Of a stretch of 64,000 bases of DNA, positions 24,312-33,235 are shown piece by piece. The notes below the pieces were generated by a model, which saw only the letters and a list, made by a program, of their open reading frames with translations, had not been told where the DNA came from and did no database searches. Each line of letters opens with the position of its first letter. The first letter of the stretch is position 1. The position numbers and the translations under genes were made by a program. Source of the DNA: Prevotellaceae bacterium HUN156 (GTDB taxonomy: Bacteria; Bacteroidota; Bacteroidia; Bacteroidales; Bacteroidaceae); assembly GCA_900119285.1 (NCBI GenBank), contig FPIT01000004.1, forward strand, positions 1-64,000, in the 5' to 3' direction.

Positions 24312-26582
24312 TTACTTGTTGATAACCTTGATGGTCTTGCCGTTTGCCATGCGTACAATGTTCAGACCCTTCTGTGCATTGTTTACGCGACGGCCATCCA
24401 GTGTGTAGCGAGCTACCTCTGTGTCGTCGATAGCATTAACGGTCTCGATAGCGTCGGGATTAGCAACTGTGATAGCAGCCTTAGCAGCATTGACAATCTT
24501 CTTGCTCTGCTTATCTACCACGAGGGCAATGATATAAAGTTCTGCATCCTTCACAGCATTCTTCAGCGTTGCCTTGGTAGGCATCTTCAGACTGTACTCT
24601 CTTTCTACAGGCTCACCAATACTGAGAGTACCCAGTGTAGGAACCTGATTCTTGCTGCTAACATACGAGCTAACCAGTGCTACGTCGTTGAATGACCAAC
24701 CAGTAACTGAAGACTTGCCATACTTACCGCCACTAGCAAAGATGGCGAGGTCGGGTTCTACCTGCGAAGCTGAATACTGCGCGTAGTAGTTAGACTGATT
24801 CCAAGAAGAGCCTGTACCCTTCAAACCGTCACCAATAACTACGAACTCCAAGTTGTACTCTTTGCCCTCAAGTACGGTCTCAACCTCAGCCTTGGCATTT
24901 ACCTTAGTGAGCTGCGCATCAATAGTACCCGTTACGTTGACCTTTGCCAGAGCGGGAATAGCCATCTCTGCACGGAAGTCTTCGATAATATCGGTTCCGG
25001 TGCCATAGTATGGATCTATCACTGCCCCACGGTCGATGCGACATGAGGGGGCACCCTCGAAATTAAGGTTTGCATAGGCACTGCTTGCAATATACATAGC
25101 ATCACCACTATTATACTGGTGGATACCAATACCCACGAAGCGGTCGCCAAAGTTTTCGCGCAGCTTATCCATACCAATCAGACCGCGAGGACACCAACCG
25201 CAACCAGTACCCGTGTACTCTTCTACAGCGACGTTACGTGCAACCAGTTCAGAGAGTGTGTTGACAACAAAAGAGGTGGCTACGTTAGCGTTGGCATTTG
25301 CCTGACCATTTATCTTCGTGATGTTGATTGTTCTAGTCTTTGTGCCACTAACTGCATCACCCTGAACGAGGATATCTACATTGCCAGTGGTATTAAAGAT
25401 AATAGGAGTGGTGGCAACAGCATGCTGCTCTGCGCCTGTCACGCCATCGCTGGTGATGGTATAGTCGATATTGCTGATGGGAGTTCCACCTGCGTTCATC
25501 ACAGGAACAGCTACTGTGGCAGTACCGCCAACTTCTACATATACTGGGCCGAAGTCTGCTGCTTTGGCGTTGTCTTCAGGGAAGGTTCCTTCGAGCAATA
25601 CCTGCAAGAAGAGGCGTCCGAAATTATTGCTAACCAAGTCACTCCAGGTGGTTACTGCCTTGTCAGTCTTCAAGATAAGTGTGTTGGTAGCAGGCTCTCC
25701 ACCGAATAATACAGGATACTGGTCGGCGGTAGTTGAAACACTAGTGATGGTGAACGAATAGCCTACATAGATACCCTCAGCAGGAATCTCAATCGCGCTG
25801 GGCAGTTCGATGTCAATCTGTTCGTTACCCAACTTGCTTTCAGGTACGTCTACAAAGCTCAGTGTGTGGCTGGCATCTACAGTAACAGGAAGGTCTGATG
25901 CTACCCATACCTTCGCATTCGTAGCATGAGGAGCTATCAAACCAAAGCGAACGGCATTGATGGTCTTGCCGGCAGCAATGGCATGGTCGCCAGGAATATA
26001 GATGGCACAATGATAAGTGTCCGCACTATTGACACCTACACCACTGAATGATTCATTGCCAGTAACATAGCCCCACCAGTTCTGCATAACAGCAGGATCG
26101 GCGTACTTGTACTTCACGGTGATGGTGCGAACGGCAGTACCTTCGCTGGCTAAAGGCTGATAGCTCTTTGCCGTATAGGTAACGATGCACTCACCATATT
26201 CTGTAGGCAGCCACTCTGTAGTTAAATCTTTTGCCTCACCAGAAGCAAGGCTTGCCTTGCCTTCAGACTCATAAGTTCCTACTGCGCTAATAATCTTACA
26301 GTTGGTAGGGAAACATATCTGAAGTGAGCCATTGTCAATCTTGGTGATCTGTGTCTCGATAGCTACTTGGCTACCTTCTTCAGCACCTACATTTTTGATA
26401 AAGAGATTGCCAGGAAGAATGATGCTTTCTCCGAAGTCATCATTTATTACTTCAACCTCAGTACGGTTAATTACTGCACCGTCATCATAGGTGTTACCCT
26501 GAGCGTCGGTGAAAACATACTCTTGTGCCGAAGCTGCGATGCTCAGCAGGCAGAGTGAAAGAAAAGTAAACAATTTCTTCAT
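24312..26582 (-). CDS. Omp28-related surface protein with thioredoxin-like motif
   Basis: 756 residues, signal peptide (SIAASAQ at about 14-20), several beta-sandwich domains, then an Omp28/thioredoxin-like region beginning at about 450 with EEYTGTGCGWCPRG (Cys461 and Cys464) and a sorting tail at the end (Y-T-L-D-G-R-R-V, then KGLNIVRMANGK). The type IX tail implies export to the surface. The C-G-W-C motif suggests redox activity or an ancestral thioredoxin fold. It is the last gene of an operon with an Omp28 lipoprotein, a DUF6029 barrel protein and a TlpA-like thioredoxin. Confidence 0.8.
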   Translation of the reverse strand: MKKLFTFLSLCLLSIAASAQEYVFTDAQGNTYDDGAVINRTEVEVINDDFGESIILPGNLFIKNVGAEEGSQVAIETQITKIDNGSLQICFPTNCKIISAVGTYESEGKASLASGEAKDLTTEWLPTEYGECIVTYTAKSYQPLASEGTAVRTITVKYKYADPAVMQNWWGYVTGNESFSGVGVNSADTYHCAIYIPGDHAIAAGKTINAVRFGLIAPHATNAKVWVASDLPVTVDASHTLSFVDVPESKLGNEQIDIELPSAIEIPAEGIYVGYSFTITSVSTTADQYPVLFGGEPATNTLILKTDKAVTTWSDLVSNNFGRLFLQVLLEGTFPEDNAKAADFGPVYVEVGGTATVAVPVMNAGGTPISNIDYTITSDGVTGAEQHAVATTPIIFNTTGNVDILVQGDAVSGTKTRTINITKINGQANANANVATSFVVNTLSELVARNVAVEEYTGTGCGWCPRGLIGMDKLRENFGDRFVGIGIHQYNSGDAMYIASSAYANLNFEGAPSCRIDRGAVIDPYYGTGTDIIEDFRAEMAIPALAKVNVTGTIDAQLTKVNAKAEVETVLEGKEYNLEFVVIGDGLKGTGSSWNQSNYYAQYSASQVEPDLAIFASGGKYGKSSVTGWSFNDVALVSSYVSSKNQVPTLGTLSIGEPVEREYSLKMPTKATLKNAVKDAELYIIALVVDKQSKKIVNAAKAAITVANPDAIETVNAIDDTEVARYTLDGRRVNNAQKGLNIVRMANGKTIKVINK

Positions 26583-26605
26583 AAGCTGAATAAATCTAAT
26601 GTGTG

Positions 26606-27376
26606 TTATTGTGTTACATTTGCCTTTATAGCCTGTTCTACGCCATTGTCGTTATAGACAAAGGCCACTACAGAGAGATTTGCTGTGTTCCAGTTTTCCT
26701 CAACAGCCTGTGTCAGCTGTTTTGTATTCTTCTCTCCAGTAGTCAGAGCGATGGGGTCGCCCCATATTCCATTGACTGTAGTGCGGAATACATGGTTGTG
26801 TACATATTCCTTGTTGGTGCTGCCGTCAGGCATTTTCTGAGTGGCAACGATACCATCTTCCAATACCCATACTTGCAGTCTTCCCTGATAGTCATCACCT
26901 AAAACTTCTGACTCTACGCTAATAGAAATCTTTCCTTCTACCAGTTGAGCCTCCAGCTTCATGCTGACAGATGATTCGCGTGTGAGTTCCTCTCTCACCT
27001 TGGTAATCCAGTCGAGATAGTTTACTGCTCCGTGACGATTTATCAGTCCTTCGGGCTGGTATTCCAGTTGCCAATAGTTGAAGTATTCATCGCCAATGGC
27101 TGTTGCCAGACCGATAGCAGTACTATTGCCAGCAAATCCCAGTGGACCGCTATGGATACCTACAGCAATGACGCGATCACCATAAGTCTCTTGCAACTGC
27201 TCAATCACTTCTGTTCCTAAAGGACAGTTGATGCACTTCTGACCTGTAAAGTCTTCAATCAATACTGCACGCTTGGCAGTTTGAGGCTTTACATATATCA
27301 GTTGCTCGTCGTCTGCGATATTGCTGCAGGCGAAGAGTAGCGGAAGGAATGCCAATAAAAAAATAATCTTCTTCAT
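26606..27376 (-). CDS. Omp28-family lipoprotein
   Basis: 256 residues with a lipobox LLFAC (Cys17). The Omp28 core starts RAVLIEDFTGQKCINCPLG, with Cys48 and Cys51 in a CxxC arrangement, followed by VIAVGIHSGPLG and a beta-rich C-terminus. Omp28 was first described as an outer-membrane antigen of Porphyromonas gingivalis; a function is not established. It lies three bases downstream of the DUF6029 gene and 23 bases before the larger Omp28 protein gene, so the two CxxC proteins are made together. Confidence 0.85.
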   Translation of the reverse strand: MKKIIFLLAFLPLLFACSNIADDEQLIYVKPQTAKRAVLIEDFTGQKCINCPLGTEVIEQLQETYGDRVIAVGIHSGPLGFAGNSTAIGLATAIGDEYFNYWQLEYQPEGLINRHGAVNYLDWITKVREELTRESSVSMKLEAQLVEGKISISVESEVLGDDYQGRLQVWVLEDGIVATQKMPDGSTNKEYVHNHVFRTTVNGIWGDPIALTTGEKNTKQLTQAVEENWNTANLSVVAFVYNDNGVEQAIKANVTQ

Positions 27377-27379
27377 CGT

Positions 27380-28954
27380 TTAGAAATTGTAGTTGTAGGA
27401 TAGATTGAAGCCCTCGGTGGCTGGCACATAGCGGCATACACCACCAGAACAGTTATAACCGGCACGGGTGCGTCCATATCCTAATTGTATGCGGTGGGCA
27501 CCAGTGTTGAAGGTCAGTTGTCCCATGTAATAATGCTTATCTGTTGTGCCACAGTTCCACATGTCGCTGATGGTTATCATCCAGTGGGGTGCCAGCGAGA
27601 GTTCAGCTAAAGCAAATGCCCAGTCGTGCTCATCCTGAGCAGTAGTGAGATACTGCAGTTCTGTACGCAACTGTGTACGACGAGCCAGTTGGAACTGAGC
27701 GTCAGCCACGAAGATATTTGAATGAATCATGCCGCCCTCACCCTCAATGATGGTTTTGTTGTAGCGCTGGTTCATATACATCAAGTTTAATTTGATGTCA
27801 CGCGTCAGGCGTCGAGTCAGTTGGATATCCAAATCCTGATAGTAGGTGTCATCGCCCCATTTCAACCATTGACTGTCAATGGCGCGAACATACGAGAAGT
27901 TCACCTTTACATTCATGCCGTAGCGACCACCCAGCGCAGTCTTGCGAGGTATGCTATATCCCAGCTCCGTCTGATAAGCCCATTCGCCAGAAGCCAACTG
28001 TGTGGCATAAGGATAGAGCGCTGCCAGTGCGTAAGTGTGGTCGAGCGTAAAGGCTGGCAAGTGATTGATGAAAGAGCTTGTGCCCAACATGCTGCGCTTG
28101 CTGCGGAACGACATATTCTCTGAACGCTTGGCTTGCAGCAGAAGGCTCAGTCCGCGCTTTGAGTAAGAACCAGAGAGCATAGCCACCTGTCCGCTATGAT
28201 AGCTATAGCCATTGTCGAAAGATGGATCTTGCGTCTTGTGTGCATATTCCACCAGTACGCCCCAAGGACCTTTGTTCAGGTTGGCACGTATATCCCATGC
28301 ATTAACATACTTAGGGAGGTTGTAGCGATGAGTAGGATCGGCAAAGATATCCTCGTCCTTCTCATATTTGTTTACCCACGAACCGCCAATGCTCAGTCGG
28401 GTATTCTTCTCTTGCATAGAAGGGAACCACTCGTCGATGGCTATCTCTGCATCAGCACCAGACACCAGTCCTTTGTTCCAACTCCAATAGCGACGCTGCC
28501 TACCGCTGAGCATCTTCAGCGTAACACCCTTTACGGGATGCAACACCAGGCGTCCGCCTAATAGCGAGTTGTCGATACCCAGTGAGCGCTCCTCATAGGT
28601 GCGCAGAATGAATCCCGAGCCAAACTGCTCGTAGAATGTTCCCAGTGTGAGCTCGTTGTTGCCCAACTTGCCTTTAACCCAGAAGTGGGGAATACCCCAG
28701 CCTTTGAAATCATTCTCAAAGCCTGGCAGTGGGTGCTCTAAATATTCAAGTCTAGTTCCAGCATCTACATAGCGGCTCTGCATCTGCAGATCTACATAGG
28801 TGTTGGTCATGTAGTCCTCAGCGTTAGCGTCATCTTTATCTCCTGTTGGGGTGTGAATGTCGCTTTGTATGCTTCCTGAAAACGTCACCTCATTCTGTGC
28901 GTTGATACTAATTACACAGAAGATAGCGGCTAAGGTCAAAAGATTCTTTTTCAT
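27380..28954 (-). CDS. DUF6029 family outer-membrane barrel protein
   Basis: 524 residues with a signal peptide (FCVISINAQ). The mature protein is a run of amphipathic beta-strands with aromatic ends and closes with FNLSYNYNF, a typical outer-membrane signature. The region LTLGTFYEQFGSGFILRTYEERSLGIDNSL and the following R-R-Y-W-S-W are characteristic of the DUF6029 family, which is found with Omp28 and TlpA genes in Bacteroidetes. The gene overlaps the stop of the upstream TlpA gene by one base. The role is unknown; transport or docking of the two Omp28 proteins is a guess from context. Confidence 0.78.
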   Translation of the reverse strand: MKKNLLTLAAIFCVISINAQNEVTFSGSIQSDIHTPTGDKDDANAEDYMTNTYVDLQMQSRYVDAGTRLEYLEHPLPGFENDFKGWGIPHFWVKGKLGNNELTLGTFYEQFGSGFILRTYEERSLGIDNSLLGGRLVLHPVKGVTLKMLSGRQRRYWSWNKGLVSGADAEIAIDEWFPSMQEKNTRLSIGGSWVNKYEKDEDIFADPTHRYNLPKYVNAWDIRANLNKGPWGVLVEYAHKTQDPSFDNGYSYHSGQVAMLSGSYSKRGLSLLLQAKRSENMSFRSKRSMLGTSSFINHLPAFTLDHTYALAALYPYATQLASGEWAYQTELGYSIPRKTALGGRYGMNVKVNFSYVRAIDSQWLKWGDDTYYQDLDIQLTRRLTRDIKLNLMYMNQRYNKTIIEGEGGMIHSNIFVADAQFQLARRTQLRTELQYLTTAQDEHDWAFALAELSLAPHWMITISDMWNCGTTDKHYYMGQLTFNTGAHRIQLGYGRTRAGYNCSGGVCRYVPATEGFNLSYNYNF

Positions 28955-29442
28955 TATTTTATTAGTTCGCGTACCTTTTCTATGAGTTCAGTTTCTGCTC
29001 CGTCGGTATATCCGTTGTGTTTATAGACAATGTTACCCTGCCCGTCAACAATCAGCACGAAGGGAATCATCTGGATGCCCAGTGCGCGCTTCAAGTCGCT
29101 GTTGGGATCAAGCAGCACGTCGTATTCCCAGTTGTGGTTACTAACCAGTGGCTTTACCTTGTTGATGTTTTGTGCTTGGTCTATGCTGATGGCATAAATC
29201 TTCACGCCAGTCTCTTCGCGCCAATCGTCATAGACCTCGGCAATAGCGTCGAGTTCTCGATTACATGGCTTGCACCATGTAGCAAAGAAGTCGATGATAA
29301 ACGGCTTGCCGTTGTTCGACAAGGTGTCTGTTCTCACGCTCTGTCCGTCAATAGTCTTGAGATTAACGGCAGGCAGTTGTGCATGTAGAATACCTATTGA
29401 GGCAACCCACGCCAGGATGGATAAGGTAACAATCTTTTTCAT
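28954..29442 (-). CDS. TlpA-like thioredoxin, first gene of the Omp28 operon
   Basis: 162 residues from the ATG at 29442, chosen because a TTACCTTTGC promoter ends just 10 bases upstream and because it starts a signal peptide (SILAWVASIGILHAQ). The thioredoxin fold has FFATWCKPCNRE with Cys57 and Cys60. TlpA-type proteins act in the periplasm, reducing or oxidising disulfides of exported proteins. It leads an operon with three envelope proteins, two of which contain CxxC motifs, so these are its likely partners. Confidence 0.85.
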   Translation of the reverse strand: MKKIVTLSILAWVASIGILHAQLPAVNLKTIDGQSVRTDTLSNNGKPFIIDFFATWCKPCNRELDAIAEVYDDWREETGVKIYAISIDQAQNINKVKPLVSNHNWEYDVLLDPNSDLKRALGIQMIPFVLIVDGQGNIVYKHNGYTDGAETELIEKVRELIK

Positions 29443-29564
29443 AACTGCCTGCAAAGGTAATAAAAACAAATTAAAACCCGCCCAATAATTATAAAAATGT
29501 TATATTTATCCTCGTTATTTTTAATAATTGCATAAAATAAGTATATGCGTGTACTATATTTATG

Positions 29565-29608
29565 TGAAATGCCCCTTAAGTATGGAAACGACTTAAGGGG
29601 GCATTTCA
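29565..29608. terminator. Hairpin downstream of the DUF4153 gene
   Basis: tgaaatgccccttaag pairs with cttaagggggcatttca with one bulged G. It lies 24 bases beyond the stop of the minus-strand DUF4153 gene and is read by that gene. Confidence 0.6.
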
Positions 29609-29631
29609 ATAATGTCCTTACGATTCTCTTT

Positions 29632-31299
29632 TTACTTGAGCTCTTGCTTATTTCTCTTTTTAAACAGTTGTATGCCATAGTATGTGGCATCCGTAACGAT
29701 GGTGTCTTTAATGCTGACACCATCAAGAACTAACAACAGTGAGTCGTTGCGATAGGTAAGCAGTTGCTCAGGATGATGAAGAAGCATTGTGTCCTTTCTA
29801 ATCATTGCGTTGATTGGATATTCGAGAACGATTTTCTTACCCTGTTTGATTGTTACTTTTTGCTTGTCGAAGTTGTATTTATAAGCTCTTTCGGGTAGCA
29901 AGATAGTGTATTCATCCAACTCTACAGGTTTTCTCCTAGTAAAACTATAGATTTCATCATTACTTATGGATACAATGTTTTCATTCTTCTTTGTTATGTA
30001 GCCGAAACCATATTCCGAATGTGACCATTTGCCATATTGTTTTTCAAACTCTTTGGTTCCAATCTCATTGCGGACATAGTATATGACGCTGCTAACATCT
30101 CTGTATTTCTCGCACAACAGACTATCCTGTCTGATGCTTCTCATATCTTCTATTTCATCATTCAACTTGCCAGTCTTAGGATCTATCAACTTCAATTCAC
30201 TGATGAGTTGAGTGAGTCGTTGCTTCTGACAACTCAGTCCGATGTTCTTTGCAGAAATACCTGGAATATAGGTAAAGAGGATGATAGCGGCACCAAAGAT
30301 AAGTACCATAAGCTGGTATCGGCGTGTACGTTCCTTCCACAACATCAGTACGAAGAGCGTCATTAGCACACCTGCCACCATCAGATAGAAACGGCTCTCA
30401 GTAAAGCTATAGAGATGGATGCGGTAGATGGATCCAATCCAATACAAGATGAGCGGAGGAATGGCTATTAGTGTGAACCGTTTATAGAACCAGTCGTAGT
30501 AACGCTGGCTGAGAATCGATTGTGCCACGTGTCCTATTAGTGCTACTGTGATAAACCCCATCACCATCCATGCAACACCGCCTTTGGGTAAGTCCCATTC
30601 GAGGACAATCTTAATAAAGTAAGTGTAGAGGATAGTAGTATAGATGATAACGGCTGGTGAGAGGATGAAGTTGAGAATAAGGCGAAGCACCTTGAAAGGT
30701 TCTGTGACCTCATCTTCATTCTGACGGATAAAGGTACAGCAGATTTGTGTAGCCAGTACAAACCAAACAAACTGGTAGATGTACTCATAGAGGTGCCAAG
30801 ATTCGTCAATGCCAAAGATATAGAAGAAAGAGGCAACGATGGCAATAATTGCTATGTTGAGAATGCCTGTAATGAGCAAACCGAAGAACAACTGGGTTAC
30901 TACATGTAGGGCATGAGCAGCAAACGGGCGGTTGTCCATCCGTTTATTTCCTTCAAGGAGTAGAATGCCTGCAAGGATATATGTGAATGTAAAGCCGTAA
31001 GTCCAAAGAAATGGCTTTAGGTTGAGTGCCATCAAAGGCAGAAATAGGAAAAACGAAGCAATATAAGCCCAACGGTTAACACGATGGAGCCAGAACGTCA
31101 ATGTCACTAATGGCGCAAATAGCCAAAGAATATCACCATTGACAGCGCTCTCCCTTTGTCCCGTTGCTTCATTCCATGTGGATGTCTCGCAGTTCCACAC
31201 AGCTATAACAAAGAATGCTATTCCCAGAGCAAACTCAATAGGAAAGCGTTGCGGGCTTTGCAGCAATTGCTGCATCATGTTTTTCAGTTTTGTATTCAT
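29632..31299 (-). CDS. DUF4153 family membrane protein
   Basis: 555 residues. After a short cytoplasmic start there are about ten hydrophobic helices up to residue 350 (for example FALGIAFFVIAVW, LLFGLLITGILNIAIIAIV-like runs), then a soluble C-terminal part of about 200 residues. The helix pattern and the segment W-F-V-L-A-T-Q-I-C-C fit DUF4153, a family of unknown function common in Bacteroidetes. It is followed by nothing on the same strand except a hairpin, and a further envelope protein gene lies five bases upstream, so the two are co-transcribed. Confidence 0.75.
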   Translation of the reverse strand: MNTKLKNMMQQLLQSPQRFPIEFALGIAFFVIAVWNCETSTWNEATGQRESAVNGDILWLFAPLVTLTFWLHRVNRWAYIASFFLFLPLMALNLKPFLWTYGFTFTYILAGILLLEGNKRMDNRPFAAHALHVVTQLFFGLLITGILNIAIIAIVASFFYIFGIDESWHLYEYIYQFVWFVLATQICCTFIRQNEDEVTEPFKVLRLILNFILSPAVIIYTTILYTYFIKIVLEWDLPKGGVAWMVMGFITVALIGHVAQSILSQRYYDWFYKRFTLIAIPPLILYWIGSIYRIHLYSFTESRFYLMVAGVLMTLFVLMLWKERTRRYQLMVLIFGAAIILFTYIPGISAKNIGLSCQKQRLTQLISELKLIDPKTGKLNDEIEDMRSIRQDSLLCEKYRDVSSVIYYVRNEIGTKEFEKQYGKWSHSEYGFGYITKKNENIVSISNDEIYSFTRRKPVELDEYTILLPERAYKYNFDKQKVTIKQGKKIVLEYPINAMIRKDTMLLHHPEQLLTYRNDSLLLVLDGVSIKDTIVTDATYYGIQLFKKRNKQELK

Positions 31300-31304
31300 A
31301 TAGT

Positions 31305-31988
31305 TTATGGGACGGTTCTTTGATTTGTTATTATCTCTTTTTCATCGATAATCTCAAAACTTTTGAGACTTTCAATATTTATTCCTTTGTGTTCTTCCTT
31401 GACATTAGCAAAGCATAGCACATTTCTGTTCATCTTATAGTATCCATATAATGAATCTTTCTTTTGCTTAAATGTTACCCAGACTTTTTTCTTATGGTTA
31501 ATTTTGTGAGATATTTCTGACATAACAAGGTTGTGATACCACATCCATTGTTGATGAGGCTTTTCTTCTGCTTTGTAAATGTCAATATCTGTAGAGTCTT
31601 GATTCGATGATGCATTCAAGAATATAAACATCCACTCCTTTTTATTACCAAAGTATAGGTGTGTGCCTCCAGCATATTCGTGCTTTCCACGAATGAAATG
31701 ATACTTTTTGGGTACCTTTATCCTTGATTTGTATATTGTAATGGTACTATCGCTTGTCCTCCTTGAGGAAAACAAATTGTAATAGACATATCGTTTCTCT
31801 GTACGAAACAATTCTATGGTTTTATTTAGAATGATACCAGAATCACCAAATTCTCTTTCAATATAAATAGAACTTATATCTGTATCTCCAGTAGGAATTG
31901 GTTTAAGAAAACCAAACATAATATCTTGCATCCCGTATATGGAATGGGAGATAAAAGACGCTATGATAATAAACAATAGTCTTCTCAT
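31305..31988 (-). CDS. Exported protein of unknown function
   Basis: 227 residues with a signal peptide (FIIIASFISHSIYG). The mature part has many basic and aromatic residues and no recognisable motif. Its last codons (Q-R-T-V-P-stop) are formed by a REP-like sequence at 31309-31331, so the original C-terminus may have been replaced. A minus-strand promoter (TATCTTTGC near 32037) lies about 40 bases upstream. It ends five bases before the DUF4153 gene. Confidence 0.6.
   Translation of the reverse strand: MRRLLFIIIASFISHSIYGMQDIMFGFLKPIPTGDTDISSIYIEREFGDSGIILNKTIELFRTEKRYVYYNLFSSRRTSDSTITIYKSRIKVPKKYHFIRGKHEYAGGTHLYFGNKKEWMFIFLNASSNQDSTDIDIYKAEEKPHQQWMWYHNLVMSEISHKINHKKKVWVTFKQKKDSLYGYYKMNRNVLCFANVKEEHKGINIESLKSFEIIDEKEIITNQRTVP
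31309..31331. repeat. REP-like sequence
   Basis: gggacggttctttgatttg closely matches the arm of the RAYT-remnant element at 34064-34082 (gggacggttctctgatctg). It overlaps the stop codon of the minus-strand gene. Confidence 0.5.
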
Positions 31989-32089
31989 ATATCTTCTGGA
32001 ATAAATAGTTCTATTTTGTTTATAGTTCTGTATGCAAAGATACGAATTATTCTGATATTTGCAAAGAAATCTCTTGAAAAGATTTTCTT

Positions 32090-32720
32090 TGCAAAAACTA
32101 TTAACCTATTAACATAGCAGCCCTCAAATGCCGATGTGCAAAGGCTTTGAGCCATGTTAATAGTTTCCGAACTATTAACATACTCCTAACCTTCTTCACA
32201 AAATAGATTCCGAAAAGGACGAAAAAAACAAAAAGGACGAAAATTTTATTATAAAATTCTGTTTTCGGATTTTTCGATATTTTGGGGCATTTTCGGAACC
32301 CCCAATTTTCAAGTATAGTAGATGTATGTTAATAGTTGGCAAACTATTAACATGCCCGAAACGCCCTGTATATCGAGGTTTGCGAGGTGTCATGTTAATA
32401 GGTTAATAGTTTTTGAGAAAACCTTTATTAGAATACGGAATGCCCTTACGACTATTCGAGAAATACAGCTAAGCCAGTTCAGAATACAGCTAAGCCAGCA
32501 CTGAGATAGCTGTATCTGTACCCCAATAGTTATTGTTTAGCACTTCAATAGTTATTATATTGACCTTCAATAGTTATTGTATTGGACATCAATAGTTATT
32601 GTATTGCAATGCTAAAGTGCCACTTTCGCAAGCCTCGATTTGATTGTAGCCTACATCCGAATAGTTTGCACGCATAATTCGAAGGGTTTGCACGCATAAT
32701 TCTCTTTGAATTTACGCATA
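32090..32720. repeat. Dispersed structured non-coding element, copy B
   Basis: No gene seen. The stretch shares blocks with 1-490 in the same order: a 'ggacgaaaatttta' lead, a 12-bp hairpin, 'aaatgccgat' text, 'cagctaagccag' repeats, four or five 'aatagttattgt' units and ending in 'gtttgcacgcataattcgaag' units. Two 12-bp perfect hairpins (32154-32181 and 32326-32353) match the hairpin at 113-141 in position but differ in arm sequence with pairing kept. Confidence 0.6.
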
Positions 32721-32763
32721 ATTCTCTTGGCAATAAAGGACTGCAAAATAATTAGGAAAAAAC

Positions 32764-32794
32764 TTGCATTTCGCCTTAAAATTTTGTATCTTTG
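32764..32794 (+). promoter_or_regulatory. Promoter reading into a double inverted repeat
   Basis: TTG at 32764-32766 and TATCTTTG at 32787-32794 with about 20 bases between. The next gene has its own promoter near 33208, so this one would mainly transcribe the inverted-repeat region 32828-33101. Confidence 0.55.
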
Positions 32795-32827
32795 CATTTC
32801 GATATGAAAGAGCCTGAAAACATACAA

Positions 32828-33101
32828 ACTGCGACACTGCGACAGCGCGACGGCAATTTCCTAAAGACTCCTCGCGTATCGCATACGCGCATACGCGGTA
32901 CGCGAATACTCTTAGATTTTATCTGTCGCAGTGTCGCAGTGTCGCAAAACAAAATAGAAATGACCTCTCTAAAACTGGGTGGAGTGGTGGAGAGGGTGGA
33001 GAGGGTGGAGATAAAATCCCAAACCCCATGCGTACCGCGCGCGTATACGCGGTACGCGTAGATTTTATAAATTATACTACACCACTCCACCCACTCCACC
33101 C
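32828..33101 (+). repeat. Two consecutive inverted-repeat modules with a shared core, possible structured RNA
   Basis: Module 1 has 17-bp perfect arms (32828-32844 and 32924-32940) built from tgcgacac repeats. Module 2 has 13-bp perfect arms (32977-32989 and 33080-33092) of ggtggag/ctccacc repeats, with further partial copies. Both enclose the same atacgcggtacgcg core (32891-32904, 33045-33058) and a tagattttat tail. Open frames across it have no protein-like pattern. It could be a structured RNA or a recombination or replication site. Confidence 0.55.
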
Positions 33102-33235
33102 AAAGATAATGCAAATCTTTGTTAAAGATTTGGAGAATCGCCCGATTGGTCGATAAAATCATCCAGTTCGTGACAACCGCATTTGGAAGTTTCATTACAA
33201 TTGTGTATATTTGCAGATGATATAACTAAAAAACT

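Noticed and set aside
24285-24695. Open frame on the plus strand starting M-P-S-N-Y, like the frame at 479
   Set aside because: The start lies in the shared palindromic repeat and the rest is antisense to the large Omp28 gene; no coding evidence.
1-32720. The two copies of the structured element as ends of one 32-kb integrated element
   Set aside because: The stretch between holds core genes (tamB, tamL, fabG, initiator tRNA), so it is not a mobile island; a dispersed repeat family fits better.
32540-32720. CRISPR-like array in the 'aatagttattgta' and 'gtttgcacgcataattcg' repeats
   Set aside because: Repeats are short and degenerate, spacers are irregular and of a few bases, and no cas gene is present.
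32776-33195. Open frames on both strands across the double inverted repeat
   Set aside because: The amino-acid text simply mirrors the DNA repeats (for example V-E-R-V-E-R-V-E) and both strands are open; treated as non-coding.
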